DNA of 64,000 nucleotides from NCBI RefSeq assembly GCF_030915445.1, contig NZ_CP133264.1:930001-994000 (forward strand), given 5' to 3'. The number at the start of each line of letters is the position of its first letter. Position 1 is the stretch's first letter. Of this stretch, positions 57,004-64,000 are shown piece by piece. Under the pieces are notes generated by a model. That model worked only from the letters and a program-made list of their open reading frames with translations, was not told where the DNA came from and searched no databases. Origin of the DNA: Clostridium sp. OS1-26 (lineage in GTDB: Bacteria > Bacillota > Clostridia > Clostridiales > Clostridiaceae). The position numbers and the translations under genes were made by a program.

Positions 57004-57813
57004 TTATAGTGATACTTTATTAATTGTCTTAGTAATAGGTATTATATGAGGTTTATCAGTTACAGGATTATTTATTATACATATGTTTATGTTGTAAGCT
57101 TTCTTTATATTTTCTTCTGTAAGCACTTCTTCTGGGGTACCCAGTGCTACAATCGAGCCTTTGTTTATAAGTACCAAATAATCACTATACTGTGCTGCTA
57201 AATTTAAATCATGAAGTACAGCAATGACAGTTACTTTTTTATTTATGGATTTGATAGTATCTAATATTTCAACCTGGTGATATATATCTAAATGAGATAT
57301 TGGCTCATCCAATAATATAATATCTGTATCCTGTGCTAGGGCTCTTGCTATAATGACTCTTTGCTGCTCTCCACCACTTAATTGGTTTATACATTTATCT
57401 TTAAGTTCCCAAGTGCTTGTCATTTTCATAGCCTCTTTAGCTATGTTATAATCTTCTTTTGATTCATCTTGGAACCTAGATATGTAAGGATTTCTTCCCA
57501 TTAAAACAATGTCTAAAACAGAAAAGTCAAAATCCAAACTAGTATTTTGAGGCACTATAGAAAGCTTTTTAGCTAAAGCTTTATTTTTAAAATTTAATAC
57601 ATCCATACCTTCTATAAAAACTGTATTCTTATCGGGTGCTAATGATGAAGCTATGTTCTTTAACAACGTAGTCTTGCCAGAACCATTAGACCCTATAATA
57701 CTGTAAAAACCACCTTTGGAGAAGTCTATATTAATATTATGCAATATTTCTTTTTCTCCAAAGCTGCAGCATAAATTCTTTACTTTAACTACTGGAAAAT
57801 TAGCAGCATCCAT
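57004..57813 (-). CDS. btuD: Cobalamin ABC transporter ATPase
   Basis: ATPase of a FecCD/BtuCD-type importer, 269 residues. Walker A GSNGSGKTT, Q-loop PQNTSL, signature LSGGEQQRVIIARAL and Walker B ILLDEPISHLD with a switch His (HDLNLAAQYSD). Its ATG overlaps the btuC stop by one base and AAGGTG precedes it, so all three genes form one operon. On sequence alone haem or siderophore import is possible; the upstream cobalamin riboswitch selects vitamin B12 or cobinamide. Confidence 0.92.
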   Translation of the reverse strand: MDAANFPVVKVKNLCCSFGEKEILHNINIDFSKGGFYSIIGSNGSGKTTLLKNIASSLAPDKNTVFIEGMDVLNFKNKALAKKLSIVPQNTSLDFDFSVLDIVLMGRNPYISRFQDESKEDYNIAKEAMKMTSTWELKDKCINQLSGGEQQRVIIARALAQDTDIILLDEPISHLDIYHQVEILDTIKSINKKVTVIAVLHDLNLAAQYSDYLVLINKGSIVALGTPEEVLTEENIKKAYNINICIINNPVTDKPHIIPITKTINKVSL

Positions 57814-58865
57814 TATAACACCTTCTTTTTATTTTTAGTTAAAAGATATATAAAGTAAGGAGCACCAAACAGAGCCGTTATAGCTCCTACTGGAATTTCA
57901 GCAGGAGATGCCAATGTTCTCGCTAGTGTATCTGATATAATCATAAACACAGCTCCAGCAACAACAGAGAAGGGTAGTAATGATCTGTGATCTGGCCCTA
58001 GAAGCATTCTTACTATATGCGGAATAATTAATCCCACAAATCCTATGATTCCGCTTACAGATACGCATGCAGCAACAATCATTGAAGAACTAATAAGTAG
58101 TATTTTCTTTATTCTTTCAACCTCTATACCTAAGCTCTTTGCAGTTTCATCGCCTGTAAGAATTATATTTAAGTCCTTTGAAAAGGACAGTATTATAAAT
58201 ATACCAATAAATAAAAATGGTAATAGCACTAAAATCTGAGTGTAACTTGCAGAACTAACACTACCCATAGTCCAAAACACAATTCTTTCAACTTCCTGCC
58301 TATTAAATACCATAATTATAGAAAGTAATGATGATAACAAAAAATTCATCGATATACCAGCTAAAAGTAATGTATTTGTAGGGATTTTATTTTTAACTCT
58401 TGCTATATTATATACTAAGACAGTTGTTAAAATTGAGCCTAAGAATGCTGTTATAGTAATAGCAGATGCCCCCAAAAAGGTTGATTCAAAACCTAATACA
58501 AATCCAATAGCTGCTCCAACAGCAGCTCCAGAAGATATACCAAGTACATATGGGTCTGCCATTGGATTTTTAAATATAGCTTGAAAAGACAGCCCAACTG
58601 TAGATAATCCCATACCTACAAGAGCTGCTAACATTATTCTAGGTAGTCTTATCTTTAATATAATTAATCTATGGTTTTCTGGTATTCCAGATATTGATAT
58701 AAACTTATTAATTATAGGCACTTTATTCAAGATAATGTACAGGCTTTCTTTAAGCGGTATATCAGCAGAACCTAAAGTAGTTGCTGTAATAATAATTAAA
58801 AATAGAATAATTGTAAAAACGCAAAACATTAACTTAAAATGTTTTTTGTTTTGAGTAAAATTCAT
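57813..58865 (-). CDS. btuC: Cobalamin ABC transporter permease
   Basis: FecCD family membrane subunit with about ten helices. Recognisable parts are the RLPRIMLAALVGMGLSTVGLSFQAIF segment, NPMADPYVLGISSGAA, and the coupling region GIIGFVGLIIPHIVRMLLGPDHR. ATG at 58865 is preferred since GGAAGGA lies 7 bases ahead (350 residues); the frame opens at 58886, overlapping the btuF stop. Part of the riboswitch-controlled btuFCD operon. Confidence 0.92.
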   Translation of the reverse strand: MNFTQNKKHFKLMFCVFTIILFLIIITATTLGSADIPLKESLYIILNKVPIINKFISISGIPENHRLIILKIRLPRIMLAALVGMGLSTVGLSFQAIFKNPMADPYVLGISSGAAVGAAIGFVLGFESTFLGASAITITAFLGSILTTVLVYNIARVKNKIPTNTLLLAGISMNFLLSSLLSIIMVFNRQEVERIVFWTMGSVSSASYTQILVLLPFLFIGIFIILSFSKDLNIILTGDETAKSLGIEVERIKKILLISSSMIVAACVSVSGIIGFVGLIIPHIVRMLLGPDHRSLLPFSVVAGAVFMIISDTLARTLASPAEIPVGAITALFGAPYFIYLLTKNKKKVL

Positions 58866-58885
58866 AGATAAGTTCCTTCCATTCA

Positions 58886-59839
58886 TTATTTAAAGGCTTC
58901 AGGGTGAATTATTTTTGCCAATGCTTCCAAACCATCTGCCAATCTTGGACCTTGTCTGTTAATAATATCTTCATCTATTTCAAAAAGTTTATTCCTTTTT
59001 ACTGCATCTAACTCCTTATAACCTTCAGTATTTTTAATTCCTTCTTTTGAACTAAATTTATTTGAGCATATAAGTATATCAGGATTTTTTTCTATAAGTT
59101 TTTCAACACTATACTTCCATCCATTTGTGTCAGCCGCTGCATTTTTTCCTCCTGCCATTTCAATCATTTTCCCTATGAAAGTATCTTTACCAGCGGTAAA
59201 GTCTCCGCCTTTTCCAAAACCTACTATATAATATACTGAAGGATTATTTTTACCTTTAACTTTTTCTTGTACATCTTTTACCTTTTGTTTCATTCCTAAA
59301 ATAATATCAGCTGCCTTTTGATTTGCATTAAGTACTTTACCAGTGTTTTTTATAATATCATAGGTGCCTTCAAAACTTTCACTTCCTGATAATACAAGAA
59401 CTTTTATATTAACCTCCTCTAATTTCTTCAGATCTTCTTTTGTAAAATGGTTAGAGGCTATAACTAGATCAGGTTTTAATTCTACAATTTTTTCTATATT
59501 GGGATCCATTAAACTCCCTATAGACTGAATCTTACTTACCTCTTTTGGATATGTACAAAAATCAGTTCTTCCAATAAGTAGCTTTTGTTTATCAAGTGCA
59601 TAAATGGTTTCTGTAATATTAGGTGCTATTGATATGATTTTTGTAGGCTCTTTTTCTATAGTTACCTCTCTATTAAATGAGTCTTTTATTTTAAGTGGAT
59701 AAGTTGTATTACTTACAATTTCATTCTGTTCCTTATTTTCTTTTGAGTTCAATGAACTATCTTTATTATTACAGCCAACTAAAGAGAAAATTAGTATAAA
59801 AAGGGTTAATATTAAACAGTTTTTCTTTAAATTTGACAT
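58886..59839 (-). CDS. btuF: Cobalamin-binding lipoprotein
   Basis: Substrate-binding component anchored outside the membrane. The signal peptide ends in the lipobox SLVGC (Cys23). Two alpha/beta lobes joined by a long helix follow, as in class III binding proteins: VTIEKEPTKIISIAPNITE, IGSLMDPNIEKIVELKPDL, YIVGFGKGGDFTAGKDTFIG. 317 residues. First gene after the cobalamin riboswitch and its terminator, so repressed when B12 is plentiful. Confidence 0.92.
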   Translation of the reverse strand: MSNLKKNCLILTLFILIFSLVGCNNKDSSLNSKENKEQNEIVSNTTYPLKIKDSFNREVTIEKEPTKIISIAPNITETIYALDKQKLLIGRTDFCTYPKEVSKIQSIGSLMDPNIEKIVELKPDLVIASNHFTKEDLKKLEEVNIKVLVLSGSESFEGTYDIIKNTGKVLNANQKAADIILGMKQKVKDVQEKVKGKNNPSVYYIVGFGKGGDFTAGKDTFIGKMIEMAGGKNAAADTNGWKYSVEKLIEKNPDILICSNKFSSKEGIKNTEGYKELDAVKRNKLFEIDEDIINRQGPRLADGLEALAKIIHPEAFK

Positions 59840-59906
59840 TTTATGTTCCTCCTATTTTTTATTGAATTCAAGCATCTAGGTAAAACTAAATTTTTCACCA
59901 AAATAA

Positions 59907-59935
59907 AAAACCATTATCAAACAGATAACGGTTTT
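59907..59935 (-). terminator. Expression-platform terminator of the cobalamin riboswitch
   Basis: On the minus strand AAAACCGTTATC pairs with GATAATGGTTTT (one G-U) around a 5-base loop, followed by TTATTTT. It lies between the riboswitch core and btuF. Confidence 0.88.
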
Positions 59936-59959
59936 GTAGGTAAAAAAATCCCCACTACT

Positions 59960-60165
59960 ACCAGCCTATCCGCGTAAGCCTATTAGTGCTTAAAAGTTTT
60001 AGGCAGGTCTCCTGACTCTGATTCATCATGTATTGACGCCTTCCCTGTTACCAAGTGGCATAAATGTCGATACACTCCTCATTACAGTGGCGGGACCGTA
60101 TGAGATTTTCACTCATTTCCCTATTTAAACTTATTTAATGCTTTTAGCATATAACAAGTACCTAA
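59960..60165 (-). promoter_or_regulatory. Cobalamin riboswitch
   Basis: The minus strand shows the core: TCCCGCCACTGTAATGAGGAG, then GGTAACAGGGAAGG, and the B12 box AGTCAGGAGACCTGCC (60002-60017). The flanking pairing continues to about 59960. Ends are approximate. It controls btuFCD and establishes that this transporter handles cobalamin-type compounds. Confidence 0.95.
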
Positions 60166-60206
60166 AATTTATTATTAAATTTAATATAAGTATAACACTT
60201 ATTAAC

Positions 60207-61232
60207 CTATCTTTCACCTAACTTTAGGTTTGGTATTGCATTTAAAGTCAACGGTGCTACATTTCCCTTCATATACTCAAAATAAGCAGCGCTTCCTATC
60301 ATGGCTGCATTATCTGTGCAAAGTATAAATTCTGGGAATAATACATCTATGTTATCTTTTCTTCCTGCACTAATTAAGGTCTCTCTAAGACAGCTATTTG
60401 CAGCAACACCACCAGCTACTGCTATTTTATTAACCTTTTTTAATTTACAAGCTTTCATAGCGTTATCAACTAAAAAATCTACTACTGCTTTTTGAAAAGA
60501 TGCAGCTACATCTGCCTTATTTATCTCTTCTTTCTTCATTTCCATCTGGTTTAAGTAATTTAATACTGCAGATTTAACACCACTAAATGAAAAATCTAAA
60601 GATTTATCATCATGGAAATTAGCCCTTGGAAACTTTATAGCCCGTGGATTTCCCTCTCTAGATAGTTTATCAATTTTAGGACCTCCTGGATATCCAAGTC
60701 CAATAGCTCTTGCAACTTTATCATAAGCTTCCCCTGCAGCATCATCCCTTGTTTGCCCTAGTACTTCAAACTCACCATAATCTTTCATATATACTATAAA
60801 AGTATGGCCCCCAGATACCACTAAACAAACAAAAGGTGGCTCTAATTCTTTATATTGAATAAAATTTGCACTTATGTGCCCCTCTATATGATTAATGCCT
60901 ATTAAGGGTTTTTTTAATGCATAAGCTAACCCCTTAGCATATTGCAATCCTACTAAAAGCGCTCCTACAAGCCCCGGTCCATAAGTTACACCAATAGCAT
61001 CTATCTCATCTAAAGTAACACCTGCTTTATCAAGTGCCTCTTGAACAACAAAGCCTATAGCCTCTACATGCTTTCGTGAAGCTACTTCTGGCACAACTCC
61101 TCCAAATTTAGTATGTATATCTATCTGAGATGATATTATATTTGATAAAACTTCTCTACCATTAACCACTACTGCTGCCGAAGTTTCATCACAGCTGGTC
61201 TCTATAGCAAGTATTTTTATATCTTCACTCAT
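60207..61232 (-). CDS. tsaD: tRNA N6-threonylcarbamoyladenosine transferase TsaD
   Basis: ASKHA-fold metalloenzyme that, with TsaB and TsaE, places threonylcarbamoyl on A37 of ANN-decoding tRNAs. The start reads [12 protein letters not shown], the metal histidines lie in [10 protein letters not shown], and the nucleotide site has VSGGHT and [10 protein letters not shown]. 341 residues. GTGAGGT precedes the ATG. Upstream of btuFCD but with a separate leader; no tsaB or tsaE beside it. Confidence 0.98.
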   Translation of the reverse strand: MSEDIKILAIETSCDETSAAVVVNGREVLSNIISSQIDIHTKFGGVVPEVASRKHVEAIGFVVQEALDKAGVTLDEIDAIGVTYGPGLVGALLVGLQYAKGLAYALKKPLIGINHIEGHISANFIQYKELEPPFVCLVVSGGHTFIVYMKDYGEFEVLGQTRDDAAGEAYDKVARAIGLGYPGGPKIDKLSREGNPRAIKFPRANFHDDKSLDFSFSGVKSAVLNYLNQMEMKKEEINKADVAASFQKAVVDFLVDNAMKACKLKKVNKIAVAGGVAANSCLRETLISAGRKDNIDVLFPEFILCTDNAAMIGSAAYFEYMKGNVAPLTLNAIPNLKLGER

Positions 61233-61368
61233 TGAATTTACCTCACTTTTTAGTTATTACAAATTCCAACAATTATTATACTTTATACAAAAATTATAAT
61301 CAATGTTATATGTATATGATATAATTATTATTAAATTCAAGCTGTATACAGTATATAAGGAGTAAGTT

Positions 61369-61998
61369 ATGAATCATAATTATGCAAAGGTTATAGTAAA
61401 AGGTTCTCCAATATCTAAGTCAAACTTTAAGCTTTTTAATGTAAACGGAAGAGCTATACTTCCATTTAACTCCGGAAAATATCATGATAGATATGCTCTT
61501 TATGAGGAGGAAATAGCCTATGCTACTAGATCTCAAAATCCTAATGTTGTACTTTCTGAATCTTTAATAGCAATATTAAAAGTATATTATAAAAGTGAAA
61601 AAAGGCATCCTGATACTAATAATATTACAAAAAGTATTTTTGACGGTATTGAAAAAAGCGGACTGATTATAAATGATGCACAAATAAGGAGAATTATAAT
61701 AGAGGAATTTTATGATAAAGAAAATCCTAGATTTGAGTTAGAACTTTTTGGAGAAAGCAGTTATTCTATTGATTATAAAATAATTCCTAGAAAAAACAAG
61801 GACAATCCAATCGAGTACTCTCCTCCATCAAACAAAAAATTAAAATTGCCTTCATCTTCAAAGGCTTGTAAATCTAATTCAGACGATAATATATTTCACT
61901 GTGAAATATGTAATAAAATTATAAAAAAATCTGACTGCATTACCGCTAATAAAGGTAAAACATTAATATGTAAAAGCTGTTTTAAGAATTTGTTCTAA
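61369..61998 (+). CDS. RusA-like Holliday junction endonuclease with zinc ribbon
   Basis: 209 residues. The first 140 match RusA-type resolvases: a Pro-rich start (VIVKGSPISKSNFK), the catalytic block HPDTNNITKSIFDGIEKSG and INDAQIRRI. Of the usual acidic residues the first Asp and the later Asp are present, the second is Asn. A lysine/serine-rich linker leads to a C-terminal zinc ribbon (CEICNK...CKSCF), unusual for RusA and likely a DNA- or protein-binding add-on. GGAG precedes the ATG. RusA is usually phage-borne, but no other phage gene lies here, so this is a chromosomal homologue or a relic. Confidence 0.75.
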   Translation: MNHNYAKVIVKGSPISKSNFKLFNVNGRAILPFNSGKYHDRYALYEEEIAYATRSQNPNVVLSESLIAILKVYYKSEKRHPDTNNITKSIFDGIEKSGLIINDAQIRRIIIEEFYDKENPRFELELFGESSYSIDYKIIPRKNKDNPIEYSPPSNKKLKLPSSSKACKSNSDDNIFHCEICNKIIKKSDCITANKGKTLICKSCFKNLF

Positions 61999-62030
61999 CT
62001 CTTATTTTTATAACCTTATATGTAAAATCT

Positions 62031-62072
62031 AATAGGATTTCTAAGTTGAATCTCTACTTAGAAACTCCTATT
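62031..62072. terminator. Convergent terminator, RusA-like / DUF1836
   Basis: AATAGGATTTCTAAGT (62031-62046) pairs imperfectly with ACTTAGAAACTCCTATT (62056-62072). It overlaps the stop codon of the DUF1836 gene. Confidence 0.75.
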
Positions 62073-62643
62073 CTTTGAAAAATTCATCAATCATCTTTTC
62101 TGCCATTCTTTTTTGTATAGTTGATTTAATAACTAAAGATAATACAGTTACAATCAGCTTGTTTATATCCTTATCATTGTAATCTACTAGTTCTTCTTCC
62201 TCAGTAAACATATTATCAAAAGTACTTTTAAAATCTTCAATTTCCTTTTTCTCTATATCTAAAAACTCATTGTATATACTCACCAAATTACCATCACAAT
62301 CTTCTCCCGACTTTGCCATATTTACCAAAGGCGAAAAGAGAGTTTGTATATCATTTATTGATAGTATCTGTTTTAGATAATATGTAAGAATTATTAATAC
62401 CATATGCTGTCTAGAATATTTCTTTTTTTTAGGTGGCATTAAAATACCCGCCTTAGTATAGTTATTTATCATAGTCTTAGTTAAGGCTACTTCTTTTTCA
62501 TTTCTTTTCAAATAAGAAAGTTTTTCATCTATAAATGTAGTCACTTGATCCATATATAAATCTATATCTGGTATATTAGAATACTTTAACTGTTCAAAGG
62601 AACATATTTCATCTAATAACCTCGACATTTTCTCTTCATCCAT
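62068..62643 (-). CDS. DUF1836 protein
   Basis: 191 residues, all-helical. The block LTKTMINNYTKAGILMPPKKKKYSRQHMVLIILTYYLKQILSI at about 55-95 is the DUF1836 core and looks like a MerR-style winged helix (NYTK-GIL-P). Probable DNA-binding regulator or sporulation-related protein; function unknown. The ribosome site is weak (AAGAAG). Single gene. Confidence 0.85.
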   Translation of the reverse strand: MDEEKMSRLLDEICSFEQLKYSNIPDIDLYMDQVTTFIDEKLSYLKRNEKEVALTKTMINNYTKAGILMPPKKKKYSRQHMVLIILTYYLKQILSINDIQTLFSPLVNMAKSGEDCDGNLVSIYNEFLDIEKKEIEDFKSTFDNMFTEEEELVDYNDKDINKLIVTVLSLVIKSTIQKRMAEKMIDEFFKE

Positions 62644-62750
62644 CTTAACACACTTCTTTCCATATTTATGTATAAGCTTTTCTTTATATATTATAATCTT
62701 ATATTATATGTCTATACAATACAATTATATATAGGGCTCAAAACTAGAAA

Positions 62751-62789
62751 AAGAGCTGATACAAACTATACATGTATCAGCTCTTTTAA
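62751..62789 (-). terminator. Terminator of the DUF1667 / oxidoreductase operon
   Basis: A 14-bp perfect stem, AAAAGAGCTGATAC with GTATCAGCTCTTTT, followed on the minus strand by a short T-rich stretch. It lies about 5 bases after the DUF1667 stop. Confidence 0.9.
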
Positions 62790-62792
62790 ATA

Positions 62793-63188
62793 CTAAGCTA
62801 TTTTGTTAATTTTTTTTAAAGCCTCATCTACTTTTCTAGTAGCAACTATATTAACACCTGTATTCAATATATTCTCAACTATTACATCTCCAATATTTAT
62901 AGGTGCTTTAACCACTATCCCTTTTAAAGCTTTTATGCAATCAAATATTTTTTCCTTTGGTATATCTGATTCAGTTTTCACAGGAACTACTCCTATTTCT
63001 CCGCCTTCAACATACACAGAAGAAGTTACAATTCTTGTAGGGTTAGTACATTCTTTTTTGGCATAATCTTCGCCTTTTTTGCATGTATTTCCTGTAACTT
63101 CAACGACTTCTTTTCCATCTAATTTAACTTGAAGCTGGCAACCTATAGGGCAACCGATACATATTAACTCTCTCATAGATATATTCAC
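62793..63188 (-). CDS. DUF1667 iron-sulfur-type protein of glycerol-3-phosphate operon
   Basis: 131 residues. Cysteines near the start (CIGCPIGCQL, GNTCKKG) form the DUF1667 motif, thought to bind an iron-sulfur cluster. DUF1667 genes typically follow an anaerobic glycerol-3-phosphate oxidoreductase and an NAD(P)/FAD oxidoreductase, as here. The GTG start (63188) overlaps the stop of the upstream gene; the ATG at 63176 is the alternative, with GGAG 14 bases ahead. Confidence 0.85.
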   Translation of the reverse strand: MNISMRELICIGCPIGCQLQVKLDGKEVVEVTGNTCKKGEDYAKKECTNPTRIVTSSVYVEGGEIGVVPVKTESDIPKEKIFDCIKALKGIVVKAPINIGDVIVENILNTGVNIVATRKVDEALKKINKIA

Positions 63189-64000
63189 TACTCCTTTTCT
63201 ACTTTAATAATAATTTTTCTACACTCAGGGTATTTATTTATTACATCCTTAGAAAGCTTAACTGTTTCCATTTCTCCTGGAGTAAGTATTCTTTTCTTTA
63301 TATGCATCTCTCTTGTGTCGTCAAAATATACTGATATATAATTATCTTTAAACACGTCTCCAACTCTAAATCTTATTTCTAAGTTTTTCTCTATATTTTC
63401 AGGATTTACGTACTTTGGCACAGTATATCTCACTCCACCTGTAGCAACTATCTCTATTTTCTCACCATCAAATCTCTTACCTTTTACGTATTTAGCAGCA
63501 TTTTTTCCAGCACTATAGCTTTCAACTGTAACATTATCAACTAAATCATGAACATGCAAAACGTTACCACAAGCAAAAATTCCTTCGATATTTGTCTCAA
63601 GGCTTTCATCTACTTCTGGACCGCCAGTTATAGATGATAACTTAACATCAGCAGTTCTGGATAACTCGTTTTCTGGAAGAAGTCCTACAGATAAAAGTAG
63701 CGTATCGCAAGGTATAAATTCTTCTGTACCTTTTATAGGGTTTCTATTCTCATCAACAGCTGCAATAGTTACCCCTTCAACTCTTTCCTTGCCTTTTATA
63801 TCTATAACCGTATAACTTAACTTCAATGGTATACCAAAATCATCAAGACACTGAACAATGTTTCTCTTAAGCCCACCTGAATAAGACATAAGCTCAACTA
63901 CTGCCTTAACCTTTGCACCTTCAAGTGTCATTCTTCTCGCCATTATTAGCCCTATATCTCCTGAACCTAATATAACAACTTCTTTACCTGGCATATATCC
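63188..64000 (-). CDS. NAD(P)/FAD-dependent oxidoreductase (partial, cut by window edge)
   Basis: At least 270 residues of a flavoprotein; the N-terminus, with the first FAD motif, lies beyond the right edge. The visible NAD-binding motif is VVILGSGDIGLIMARRMTLEG, followed by the second FAD region (TNIEGIFACGNVLHVHDLVD), and a C-terminal beta domain. With the overlapping DUF1667 gene it forms the downstream part of an anaerobic glycerol-3-phosphate dehydrogenase-type operon. The true start cannot be seen. Confidence 0.85.
   Translation of the reverse strand, partial: GYMPGKEVVILGSGDIGLIMARRMTLEGAKVKAVVELMSYSGGLKRNIVQCLDDFGIPLKLSYTVIDIKGKERVEGVTIAAVDENRNPIKGTEEFIPCDTLLLSVGLLPENELSRTADVKLSSITGGPEVDESLETNIEGIFACGNVLHVHDLVDNVTVESYSAGKNAAKYVKGKRFDGEKIEIVATGGVRYTVPKYVNPENIEKNLEIRFRVGDVFKDNYISVYFDDTREMHIKKRILTPGEMETVKLSKDVINKYPECRKIIIKVEKE

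Noticed and set aside
57004-59839. Iron-siderophore or haem transporter
   Set aside because: The family allows it, but the cobalamin riboswitch directly upstream points to B12 transport.

Overview
The window reads as chromosome of a strictly anaerobic, low-GC Firmicute close to Clostridium. It has AT-rich intergenic DNA, strong GGAGG ribosome binding sites and several TTG/GTG starts. Arg is mostly AGA outside one segment. It carries an [FeFe] hydrogenase, NfnAB, Rex, pyruvate carboxylase and HrcA/CIRCE-type groESL. No rRNA, tRNA, CRISPR array, prophage or intact IS was seen.

Layout. 0-5 kb: SDR oxidoreductase, then guaB-guaA (minus) behind a vegetative promoter, a guanine riboswitch and an intrinsic terminator. 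5-15.5 kb: short-chain acyl-CoA island with a propionate/acetate CoA-transferase, a PAS-type sigma-54 activator, AtoE transporter, AtoS/AtoC-like pair and 3-hydroxybutyryl-CoA dehydrogenase. Sigma-54 -24/-12 promoters precede the CoA-transferase, AtoE, the dehydrogenase and a 19-codon micro-ORF; the 3' end of a lost thiolase gene lies behind atoE. 15.9-21 kb: chemoreceptor (also sigma-54), prepilin peptidase, EAL/GGDEF protein. 21-25 kb: groESL with CIRCE, two membrane proteins. 25-32 kb: redox block with group B-like [FeFe] hydrogenase, OGG1-type glycosylase, C_GCAxxG_C_C protein, NfnAB, a truncated EtfB-like protein and Rex. 32-40 kb: ABC-F ATPase, a receiver-like protein lacking the phospho-Asp and fused to a zinc ribbon, a thiamine-binding family protein, ammonium transporter (sigma-54), and an NtrC-like regulator whose sensor kinase is split by a -1 frameshift at a canonical A AAA AAG heptamer. 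40-47 kb: hemerythrin, LytTR/LytS pair, two tandem cstA genes. 47-56 kb: M16 peptidase, proC, M20 amidohydrolase, pyc. 56.2-57 kb: gene-free stretch with a 28-bp-arm palindrome and a highly structured dispersed repeat. 57-60 kb: btuFCD behind a cobalamin riboswitch. 60-64 kb: tsaD, RusA-like nuclease with zinc ribbon, DUF1836, DUF1667 and a partial FAD oxidoreductase.

How it works together: the window links fermentative redox balance (hydrogenase, NfnAB, Rex), short-chain acid/acyl-CoA use under sigma-54 activators, probable pyruvate uptake (LytS/LytTR-CstA) feeding pyruvate carboxylase, and nucleotide and B12 supply under riboswitches.

Most interesting for follow-up: the structured repeat (55-bp 5' block shared with 21.1 kb; 3' hairpin module shared with the guaB leader and showing a compensatory change), the sigma-54-driven micro-ORF at 8.9 kb, and the in-frame slippery heptamer in the sensor kinase. 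All calls rest on reading the sequence and recognising families; no search or folding program was run.
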